Part shown: positions 54,323 through 64,000 of the stretch, piece after piece
How positions within the stretch are numbered: the first letter of the stretch is position 1
Layout of the letters: the number at the start of each line of letters is the position of its first letter
Notes under the pieces: generated by a model
Databases searched by the model: none
What the model was told of the DNA's origin: nothing
The model's input: only the letters and a program-made list of their open reading frames with translations
From: Phellopilus nigrolimitatus
Taxonomy: Eukaryota > Basidiomycota > Agaricomycetes > Hymenochaetales > Hymenochaetaceae
NCBI GenBank assembly: GCA_021029095.1
Contig: JAJOHG010000002.1
Location: 2,108,001 to 2,172,000, forward strand
DNA length: 64,000 nucleotides
Direction: 5' to 3'
Made by a program: the position numbers and the translations under genes

Positions 54323-56037
54323 TCAAAAGATTTCAGTGTCGAGAGCCTCGAATGCTTTGCAAGCCTGCACCGCAAGCGCAGTTGTCCAGCCCTTGTTCCC
54401 GAGAAGGATGCCCGAGCCGCCGTACTTGTACGCCCAGCCGAGCGGGAAACCGCCATCTTCCTCTTGCATACGCAACAGACGTTCGTGGTCGATATACATG
54501 CGTACGCCTGCCGCGGCGCCTGCGATAATGCGCATCGCGAGTGCAAGAGCGTCGCCGTCCGCACCGGAGCGTTCGAAGCAGCGTCGCGCGAAAAGCGGTG
54601 CAAAGCGTTGGTACACCGTCGGAGACACGGAGAGCAGCCGCGAGAGGAAGAAGAGGAATGCGTCTCCGCCAACGTAGTATAGTGTCCCGTCGAGATATGC
54701 GCGGTGTTGGAGGACGGAATAGACCCAGTCGAGCGTTAATGAAAGCTCGGAACCCCGGCCGTGCATATGGAAAAACGTAAGCACGTTGACGCAGACAATA
54801 GGATCTGGAAAGAAGAATCGAATTAGTACCGAGATGGTTTGGGAGTCGAAGAAGAAACACACCAGTGCGAGGGCGACTCGGGTCGAAATACGTCTGAATG
54901 ATGCCGTCCTTGTTCACGTAGGTGAGCATCTCGTCCATAACGCCCATTTTGGTCTCGTGATCGACATGTGTCGACACGGTTAAGCCAATCGATGTCGTAT
55001 CGAGATCAAAGGGGAAGACTTCCGAAGTCATGACCGGCCCACCTACGGATGAACAATAAGCAAAGGAAGCATCATTAACGAAAGCGAAACAATAGCTTAC
55101 CGATGAAGAAGTTGAATAACCGCGGGTGCTCGACGTACTCGACGAGTGACCGGTCACCGGTCGCCTCACAGATGAGCAGCGGTGCGAAGTTCTCGTAGAC
55201 AGTGACGCCAGTGTTCGTGACGGAGAGCATCTTCTTCGCGTTGTCCTTGAGCCAGGCCTGCGAGCGTCCAATAGGGTCACCGCAGTAGTTCCTGAGCTGG
55301 CGAGAGACGGTATCGAACGAGTCGAATACGATGCCCTTGATGCCGAGGGAACGCGCAGGAAGGATGTTTTCGAGCTTGTCGTCGACGAAAACGGTACTCA
55401 GCGGGTCGACACCAGTCTCCTCCAGAACGTGCTTGTAGAAACCAAGGTTCGGCTTGCGCTCGTGTGCGGCCGCACTCGTAAACACGCGCTCGAACATATC
55501 CCACTCCTCCGGCGCAGCCTTCCCTCGCAACACCTCGAAGTCGGGGGCGGAGATATTTGACATCGCGAAGACGCGTATCCCGTGCTGCTCCTTGAGCTCG
55601 CGGATGAGAGAGATGAGCGCGGGGTTTCTCTGGAGCGAATCGCGGGCGTCCTGGAATGCGCGTCCGACTTCCGCAGGGTCGATGTCGAATTCCCGCCCCG
55701 CCGTGTCGTACGCCTCCTGCTCCGAGACGTTGCCCTTCTCGTACTCAAACCAGCTCGCGGAGCGCAGGATCTTCTTCAGGAGCTTCGGCGAGATGCTGGT
55801 CTTGGTTCGCGCTGACCAGGTAAAGAGCACGTCCCCGAGGTCGAAGATGACGGCGTTACACCGCCCGGTGCAGGGCTCTTCAAAGTCGAATCTTGAGGAT
55901 AGGGGAGAGAGGTCAAAGGTCGGTGATGAGGGTGTGGATGCGCCCGAAGAATTGGATGAGCTCGCTCGGCTGGAGAAATCGCTGACAGATGTTGAGCATG
56001 AAGCGAAGGAGCGATGGTAGGGGACGAAGGAAGCCAT
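54323..56037 (-). CDS. HAD-like/terpene cyclase, drimane-type sesquiterpene synthase (AstC-like)
   Basis: Exons 55101-56037, 54863-55042 and 54323-54804 give 532 aa. Residues 1-55 are Ser-rich. Residues 60-265 form a haloacid-dehalogenase domain: NAVIFDLGDVLF (D66), VFAMSNISAPD, AAHERKPNLGFYKHV and TVFVDDKLENILPAR. The C-terminal part is a class II terpene-cyclase beta-domain with DxDTT at residues 325-329 (FPFDLDTTSIGLTV), DGIIQTYFDPSRPRTDP, LDGTLYYVGGDAFLFFLSRLL and EEDGGFPLGWAYKYGGSGILLGNKGW. Fungal enzymes of this layout (AstC group) protonate farnesyl diphosphate to give drimanyl diphosphate. The motifs required for protonation and the HAD core are present, so it is probably active. Neighbouring tailoring genes are few; a BAHD-like gene is 3.5 kb away. 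Confidence 0.88.
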
Positions 56038-59000
56038 CTCGTTTGCGTCTGGGACCTGGGGAGGGCAAGTGAAGGGAAGTAGAACGCGCAGTGTGCCCTT
56101 TATTATACCTGCCGGGTCCACACGTGGTTATGCGAGTTAGGCGAAGATATGCCGCACGCGCGATAAAGTAGAATGGAAACGCAGGATCCCTAAATTCCTC
56201 CGTTTAGATGTTAACGTTTTGTCGCCCAGAAGCGCAGCTGTGGTGACTAAGGCCTCAGGGATCGCGATGATCTTTGCACGATCGCCCATGGAATTCGTCC
56301 GGTCACAGCCTGTTTCAAGCCAACAGCGCTTCAAGTGTCAGACAAACGCTCAGACTGATGACAGATGGATGGGAATGCTCTGAGCGTACCATCCATCGCA
56401 CTTCAGCCACTTGGTCTCCCAACGCACTTTGGTTTGTTGCGCGATGTGAAGAGGAACGAAACAAGACCGGCACAATAAGAATCATGTTGCAATGTTTCGC
56501 GCACAACAGATGGGTGTTCCATTGCTGACAAACGCAGATAGACTTGACACGCTAGCGAGATTGGAGCCGTATTTTTTAACATGTAAGGGTTCATCTGTCG
56601 CTATTATTATCTCATTATCGCGGCCCTGCGTGCCCTCGCGGGCCCGGACAGGCCGCGACAGCATGCTCGTTTGCCGTTTGCAAGCAAGCGTGGGTCGGTC
56701 CGCGATGAGATGAAAACGAACAGTGGATGCTGAGAGTCACGCACAGATCAGAAAAGACGTTCAAACAGAGTTCTGGACAGAGTTCTGGTCAAAGAGCTAC
56801 GAGGTCATCGCGATAGTCGTTGATTACAATTGCAGTCACAAGTATCCTCGCGGGTGCATTACGACGCATTTAGCCGCGTTGCCGGTGGCAATGGTATTTG
56901 ATTGCCTTTACTAGCTATTTCCCACCTTTTCTGGCCATTCTCGATCCGGTTGGTCAGATTCTTCGTGCATACTCCATGCAGCGTGTTCTGCGCGAAGCTT
57001 TTGCTTTATGGACTAGACCGCCTGAAGGCTTGGCCTGCACTTGAGATTTTCTGAGCCTTTTTTTACTTGATTTTTTACGGCGCAGCAAATTAGGAGCTCC
57101 GTGAAGCCCCGGCTGGCCTTTCTGTCGTTCCTTGCAGCTGTATATGTCACAGAAACATGTGCGCAATCTGACCCATTTGCGTCTTGAGCGCTTGAGCGCC
57201 GACCATCAGCCTAGCTTCACGGATCCAGCAGAAAAGACGTCAGAGATGAAAAAACATATGCGAAAAGAAGAGCGCCACCTGAGCGTTGCAAAAGGTAAGG
57301 CTTCTGTGCATTCCCCATAAGGAAAGGCAGTATCTACCTATTTAGCACGTGCAAATTATTTCGGGCTCGTCGGAACTTAGTTTGGTCTTGCAATCCCACA
57401 TACTTACGTCCAAACGTTTATTCGACGCTCAACGGCGCTCAGTGCCCAAGAACCAATCAGGGGACCAGCCAGAATACTTCATTGGAAAGCGGGCAGCCTT
57501 ATTGTGTGCGCTCGGCCGGCAGCGCCGTGTGCATCGATTTCTCGCATTCATCTCCTCGACGCACCGGCACCAGCTGCTCTTGTGAACTTCGATCTGCTTT
57601 CTGTCTTTTGTCTATTTCATGTTTGGAGATATTTTATGCTGAGCTTGCAATCCGCGATCGCCGTTCTTTGCGTAGGCACGACTCTTCCATTCAATGTACT
57701 CTGCGACCGACTGACTTCATCTACGGTCTACGCCGATCCTGCATGTTAAGATTCTTAACAATAACAAAAGAAGTCATTTTGCCTCTCTCAGGTCCCCTAT
57801 CCATTTCTAACTGGCAGTGCCATCTGGGGTGTGCTTTGATTAATACCTCGGAAAGGAAAAATGGTTACCGGGATTATTGTCCTGCATTTTCCAGTCCCTC
57901 GCCGTCGATCTTTCCTTTTGTTCTCTTTGCAAGGCAATTACCGTCCGAACGTATGCAGAACGCCTATCATGGTCTTCGCGGCTCTCCGTTCCTCGAACCC
58001 TGCAAATGAAGCGCGGAGTAATTTCAGGAAATGCAGGACAAGAAAATTCATCTGGAACGCGACATAGGAGCTTAGATAATAACAAGCGAGGTTAGGCTTT
58101 CATTGCGTTTCGAACGCTCGCAGTAACATGCGGTAGCCATGCAGTGCTCTTATGTTCTTATTCTCTTCTTTTGTTTGAATTTATCTCACTCCATCTCATT
58201 TTGTCGTGCCGAAATATCGTTTATGCTGACCGCTTCGGCACGGTCACTGTTCCTTTTCGAACAAAGCAAAACAAACTACATTATCAATTTTGCCAATCAA
58301 AACCCGAAGGTCGGTGTGGAGAGGCATATCGTCCACTTGCTTGCTTTTGCGTGGCCTTCCACCTGCCTGCAATTATCGGCATTTTATCGCGGCCTGTGAG
58401 ACATCTACGAGCGTTCTTATCACACGCGAACATACGCAACTGACATCAGACTCAGAGAATCAAGTGCACGTTCTAGAATCAGCAACGATAAGCCGCGAAC
58501 TGATGGAGGGGACTTTTCTAAATCAGCACCTCTGCTGATGCGTTCTTTCTTGCTAGGAGAACCTTGGATTAGTGTGGCTTACTACACTCGGTTGCCCAAA
58601 GATCTCGACCTCGTCCGTTCCGGGTGGATGGGGGAACTCCTTAATTTTCTGGGTAAGGCTGAATCCTACTATGGATACTTTCTCATTTTCATATTTGAGA
58701 ACTTTCAAGGATGCGTCATTTTCTCGTCGCAAGCCTTCATACTCCGACCAGGGCGCGATGTCCGTCTTAGTGTGCAATGTCCACCACAGTACGCGACGTC
58801 CATCCGGGGGAGAGCTTCGGACCCTTTTGACAGAGGACGCTATCTCTGATTTGTTCGTGACAAACATGCGCTCGACCCCGTGCCGAACTGTTCCTCGGAC
58901 CGCAAGAGCTCCGTGCGCCCAAGACGCTCGGCGTCGGGATGGAAAAGTATTTGCCTTGGGTACGCTTCTTACATTCCTGATCGCATGAAGTCTTTCTGCT

Positions 59001-59578
59001 AGATCAAACCCTGCCAGCGGTACAATATACTTTGCGGAACTCACTAGGTCCTATGTTTTCCATGACTTCTGATAATCATCATATTCATCATTTGTATCTC
59101 GGTCTATGTGCGATCTTTCCAAACGCTTATTCTCTTTTGAAGCGCCGTTCTCTCGTAAGGAGCCTGGCCTCTTTTTACACTCCGCAGTTTCTATCGAATG
59201 TGAGTTAGCTAACGTCACCTGCCCGTTTTGTTCATTTAACTTTATCGGGTATGTGTTTTTAGCTACGAATCGGTGCCCTTCGCGGACGCCGTCGATCGTC
59301 GATCCACGACGTTCGTAATAATGAAAGAAGCGTTTCATATGAACTTCGCTCGGGGTCGTTTAGCCGGGTAAAAAATAGGAAATTTGAAAGTCTGAAGTAC
59401 GCGCTCAAGAATTCGAGCATGAGTCTGTATTTGTCATCATGCTGCACAATTTTAGCTTTGGCCGTTTCGAATCATGATTTATCCGCGGATGTAGCGCTTG
59501 CGAGGATACCAGGAATGAAAATGAATTTGAAGTGAAGAAGAGACATTTACAAGATATTACTTTCCGCACATCAAAAAT
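56038..59578. other. 3.5-kb gene-poor stretch
   Basis: No gene can be supported. Minus-strand frames at 58553-59044 (RVLWWTLHTKTDIAPWSEYE) and 59051-59338 have protein-like composition but no domain and no clear junction between them. Plus-strand frames at 57482-58009 and 58139-58399 are Cys/Ser/Leu-rich and look like chance. Confidence 0.4.
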
Positions 59579-60819
59579 TTACAGCTTTGCTTTCAGCAAC
59601 CCGCTTTCGCATTTGTTCAGCTCGCCCTTCAAGATCTCCTTTACCCTCTCCGAAAGACCATGCTGGTTTCCAAATCGTACCTTCAAATGTATTCGCACGC
59701 CACCCGGAACATCGGCACCGGCTGGCCAGATCCATATTTCGCAACGGGGTAAAGGGGTAGAGGAGCACGCAGAAATAGGAGGGATGAAGAAGAACCTCGC
59801 CTTCTTTGGTGGAAGTGATGGAGAGGGAAGCATGAAGGATAATGAGGGAAAAGGTAATGGGGTGAGGTCGTGCCAAGTGAAAAAGGGTCTGACGTCCGAT
59901 GCGGGGCAAGCGAGCAAGGAAATCAAGTATGACTTGAGTGCCCCCGAGTCTTGAGAATTTGGTTCACCATTGGATTTGTTGCGTGCGTTGGCAGAAACTA
60001 TTTCCTGCAGCTGTAAAGCGTTGAATCGCAAGTCAATCTCCTCCAGCTTCGTCTCCGCACAGTCATTCAGTGAGGACCGCATCTGACGCTGCATTTTCTC
60101 GTACGAATTGTACTCCACTTTCTCGAACTCCTCAAAATTCGGAATGTGCACTGGCGACTCGCAGAGGTACACACTATGAAGGGTGTGCAGGAACCCATAC
60201 GCCGCCTGCGCGCCGCCGAGCGAGCCGCTCCATAACAGAACGAGGCTGCTTTCGTGTGTCCGAGGATAGTATGTCAGTTTGAGGGTCGCGAGTGAGTAAT
60301 CTGAGTCCACGTTATCCGAAACGTCAATGACGTCATCGTCCATTGGGACTTCCGCGGGGGAAGAGGTATCCGAGAAGGTGAGTGACTCGATGAATACACG
60401 CGAGCGCATGCGAAAGAGCCCGCAGATTGCAGGATCGAAGTGCGCAGGAGCACAGGACACGGTAAGGCGTACAGGCTTATTCACTAGCGCGATAGTCCAC
60501 GACGAGCCTTTTGGACCCAGAGTGCTGTTGAGGCACCCTGCGACGTGCGGATACTCTTGAAGTGCACGTGACAACGCATTCTCGAGCTGCGCGAGGTGAA
60601 CAGTCCCAGGGAAGACAAGGCCATACGCTGTCTGTGCAATGTACACATGAGATATATATATATATAATAAAACTCGAAGGTCTGCCATACCGAAGCAATC
60701 GCGGCGTCTCCGTCAGGGATCGACAACAACAACAACGCTGCGATGTCACCGAGCACTGTGGGCAGCAGAGGGCGCACCCAGTAAACTTCGTCCGCTGGCA
60801 TGTTTGCTGCCGTCACCAT
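59579..60819 (-). CDS. BAHD-like acyltransferase, catalytic motifs missing
   Basis: Exons 60691-60819 and 59579-60631 give about 393 aa; an optional 92-nt intron (GTCAGA to CCAAAG, near 59890-59800) may remove part of the C-terminal half. The N-terminus (VYWVRPLLPTVLGDIAALL, YGLVFPGTVHLAQLENALSRAL, EYPHVAGCL) is typical of BAHD/chloramphenicol-acetyltransferase-fold transferases. The end (IWIWPAGADVPGGVRIHLKV, LSERVKEIL) also fits. At the HxxxD site the sequence is LLWSGSLGGAQAAYGFLHTL, with neither the His nor the Asp, and no DFGWG motif is seen. The gene is either inactive or has changed function. A TATATATATATATA repeat lies in the first intron. It could once have acylated a terpenoid made by the nearby synthase. 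Confidence 0.6.
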
Positions 60820-63800
60820 TGTCACTGACTACGATTCACGACTGCTATTCCCTATACACCCGATGTAGACCGATAGAGATGGATGTCATTTAATCCTCAG
60901 CCATGTTGATCCGGTTGTCTCCGTGTCTTCCTCGCCTTCAAATTTGAAAGCTTCATAGCGCTCAATTGTTGATATATTGATTTTCGAGCGTAACAAAGAG
61001 TTGTACGTTGTAGAACTTGAAGGTAAACTTGAAGTCAAGCTAACTAGAAAACGCGGGAAAGAAACCTCAGAAATCAGTAATAGACACGTGAGAGCCACGT
61101 GTATCCCACGCGACACGTTGATCAAAGCTTCTGTGCGCTCTTCTGAATATTCAACGAGCCGACTTGGCGTTGAACGATGATGAGTTTTTTTATAGTCTAT
61201 ATGCCGCTAGCTCTCTTCGACTCCGACCATCAGCGGCGGTTAATTCGAGAATGACGCGAAGTCGGTGACTTTTCTTCGTAGATCTCACGAAAATTCTTCG
61301 ACCTACTGTATCCTTGCGTCGAAGGCTAGGATGCCGTATTATCTGCCTCAACTTTCCTAGACTTTTGAACGCTTCGATAGATATAGGTGCTCCTAAGTTA
61401 CCTACGTGGTAGTGGTTTCGACTACAGTCTCCCCACTCCGCCTTGACCTAGCTTTCCAGCATACTCGGTATTCAAATTTGCTTTTATTTCCATCCTGTGA
61501 AGAACACATGTATGCTTGGGCGCCACATGCAGTCGATTATTTCCTCACGAAGATCTCTCAAGCATTCGTAGGTCCCACCTCATATATGGTTTCGGTGCGC
61601 CGAAGACCTTTGGCTAGTCATAAAAGCTATATATACCTACAGCTACGTATTTAACAGCAATTTCGCTACTCTTCGCTAAGCTTAGTTGGCCTGTTAGCTT
61701 TTTGGCGCTCGCTTCCCTTTCCGATAGCCAATCTAAGCGAACAGTCGGAAGCTTATTTTGCATCTTCTTTCTCCATATCTGACTTGGTATCTTATCAGGT
61801 CTCGGGTCCTGTTGTTATTCTACAGATGAAATTCGAATGTCTGGCCAGGAATAGACCATCCTTTTAATACGCCTTAATCCAGGGCTTGCTGACGTGTGCG
61901 GCGGCGCACACCGAAATGGCCCGCACACCATAATTCGCATGTCTTAAATACTAACAAAGCTAAACGACACGCACACACACTGTAGGCTAAGTTTACTACG
62001 GAGAGCTGTACAAACTCGAAATTAATTAGCCATGTGGTGTAAAGACGTAACTGTATGCTACACACATAGTTACTGGGGTTTGCCTTTTTGCTAGATGCAT
62101 GCTCACACTTCACAGATGCACAATATTGAGGAAAGACAAGAATAGATGCTACAGGAACGCATGCATATAATCGTACAGAATGCTGCGATCGCTCCTGTCT
62201 TGAATGAATCATACGATCACAAGCACGTACAGATAACCCCAACAGATACGCTCGGTACATACTTGGTACCTGAGATCAGAATGGTACCTATGCTCATAAT
62301 GATAGGATCACTGACGATCATTTGAATCAGGTTGCGAACGGCGTCTCCATGGTAGCGATTCCGCGAGCTGGAGGGATTACTACGTCGGTGAAGTTGGCGA
62401 TGAAGGATAGAAGAAGATGACTCACGGCGAACAAGGCGATCTAAAACTATCCAACGCGACAGGCGGAAGCAAGCAGAAGAACGAGACGAGACAGCAGCTC
62501 GATCTATGTGCATAGAGCGATCTGGACGGACCTCGATGTTGCGCCTGAGATAGCCTCTTCGACGATACCGTCCACGCTCGACCCGGATCTTTGACGTGAT
62601 CAGTTCGGCTTGTTGTCTCAAATCAGCGTACGTCTCGACAGATCTCTGGGGAAATAGGCGGAAAGAACGTTGTATGCTACGCACTTATCTCAGAGCAAGT
62701 CTCGAAGATCGCACCTTTAATTTTGGGTTGATAAAGACCAAGCAAACTGTGTTACTGTAAGACTGTAGGACCAAGAGTCAAAATTTCCCACACGTATTTA
62801 AAAGCACTTTACTTCCGCTCATCTGATTTCGGGCATCTTGTCAATATGACCTCGCGTCACGAAATGGAAGGAGGGAAGCTCCTGACGAGAGTCCTTACGC
62901 CATTACTCGGATTGATGATGGACAAATATGGAGTAAGGAGCGAAGTCACTGTGGCCGACGAGAACGCTTGAGAACAGCTTTGATGACTTGGATCCGCTTG
63001 TTTATTCCCTGACAGAGAAAATAATAGGCGATTCTCAGCTCGACGGTGACTTCGATAAATGAGACGGGTCGAGCACAAAATCGGGATCAACGTTCAATAT
63101 GAGTCATTGACCAACAACTGTAAATAGACAGCCTTCTATGTAGCCGGATACGCGACTTGGAGAGGTGAGCGAAGTACGCCGCTGTACGCAGTGCCAAAGT
63201 GAAGAGCTTCCGCTTACTGGTCTAGGTTTTCAGTAGGGTTTACTGCTAGCCTGCCTTCCTCACTGTCTTCTGCTGACAAAGTTCGCTGATCCGTACCTGG
63301 CTGGCACATGGGGAGCTGCAATTGAGACACACCGAGTATTACTCTTTTTCAAGCTCCGATGACGAGTAAACGAATGGATGCGCCTTGACTGCGGATGGCG
63401 AGCCACGCTCAAAGCGAATACCTTATGCCAGAAAGGAAAGCTGAGGCGTCCTTCGGGGCGCTTGGTGTGTTTAGCGTTAAGCGGTAGATTCGAATGCGAA
63501 CGCAGAATCTTGGACGAAGTCGAAGGATTTCCCATGGAAGACTCATTAGCTAATGTCAGAGAACGCAAAGATACGTGAAAGTATCCTATGTAGGTCCGAA
63601 TAAGGTTTTGGAGTAGCAGCAGCTGAATACCTGACAGGGATGAGAGACTCGATTTTACTACGTCGGGCGCATCGATAGTGGTGTCACATCGTTTGCAGCT
63701 CAGGCTTTTTCGAAGACGTATCCCATGATTCGAGTTCTCCCCTTCTATAATGGATGCAGCGTATACTTCCATGGAGCATCGGAGTTTCTTCTACGGCTCA

Positions 63801-64000
63801 GATTGACGCTCAGCAGCTCCGGAATATCTATGAGATTCTCAGTGTACAAGATCATCAAAACCACGAGTGTGTACACCCACTGAGATCAGATCAGCAAGGA
63901 TATGTTTCTTCGAAGATTCCGGTCTTGTTAAAGTTGCTTTTAAAATCGACACATCTTCGTTAACAATTCGTTCATTTTGGAAGGGAGATCCCTCTATTCC
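60820..64000. other. 3.2-kb stretch without recognised gene
   Basis: Open frames are short and lack domains. The minus-strand frames at 62217-62684 and 63260-63772 are the longest and have Ser/Arg-rich, chance-like composition. Any gene here must be fragmented or unknown. Confidence 0.45.

Noticed and set aside
58553..59338. Minus-strand gene of unknown type
   Set aside because: Two adjoining frames have protein-like text, but no join with proper splice sites and no domain could be established.

Overview
This window is nuclear DNA of a filamentous basidiomycete, very probably an agaricomycete. The evidence is short GT-AG introns (about 45-70 nt) in nearly every gene, tightly packed housekeeping genes on both strands, divergent promoters of about 190-215 bp, a CaaX mating-pheromone precursor, and an AstC-type HAD/terpene cyclase. 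No virus, CRISPR array or intact transposon was recognised. All functional names come from reading translated motifs, not from a database search.

Left region (1-6.5 kb). A large inverted duplication has arms of about 2.2-2.4 kb. Each arm carries a PAXX/XLF-like NHEJ factor, an Emi1-like twin-CX9C protein and a tRNA-Ala(CGC). The tRNAs sit exactly at the inner ends of the arms. The 1.86-kb spacer holds two gene wrecks: an FBPase 3' fragment and an FAD monooxygenase. Next come a small orphan gene (7.3 kb), MIA40 (9.0-9.8 kb), a small hypothetical gene (9.9 kb) and a 1766-aa Sec7/PH protein (11.0-16.5 kb) whose Sec7 active site looks degenerate.

Middle region (16.9-37.3 kb). This is a heavily rearranged segmental duplication bounded by two inverted copies of an iron-dependent alcohol dehydrogenase / maleylacetate reductase gene. 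Between and beside them are an intact CDF metal transporter, an intact flavin reductase-like gene, and scattered fragments of both. There is also a sulfite-oxidase-like wreck and at least five copies of a short orphan gene family. These copies share a TATA promoter, a repeated upstream region and a conserved exon plan. One copy is intact (29.4 kb), one is a three-module gene with a nonsense codon (23.9-25.5 kb), and the others carry splice-site or frame lesions.

Right region (37.5-64 kb). Conserved single-copy genes follow: a 6PGDH-like NAD enzyme, a gamma-tubulin complex component, DBF4, an ethanolamine/choline phosphotransferase, 3-ketodihydrosphingosine reductase and MED31. Between the last two lies a pheromone precursor that contains two tandem CaaX-bearing moieties. 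After a gene-poor 3 kb come a drimane-type sesquiterpene synthase (HAD + DxDTT) and a BAHD-like acyltransferase that lacks HxxxD. The rest (51.2-54.3, 56.0-59.6 and 60.8-64.0 kb) has no recognisable gene.

Functional links. The dehydrogenase and the flavin reductase share a divergent promoter and, with the dead FAD monooxygenase, suggest aromatic-compound catabolism. The terpene synthase and the acyltransferase could be parts of a small, possibly decaying terpenoid cluster. The pheromone gene marks this as a possible mating-type B region, although no STE3 receptor was seen.
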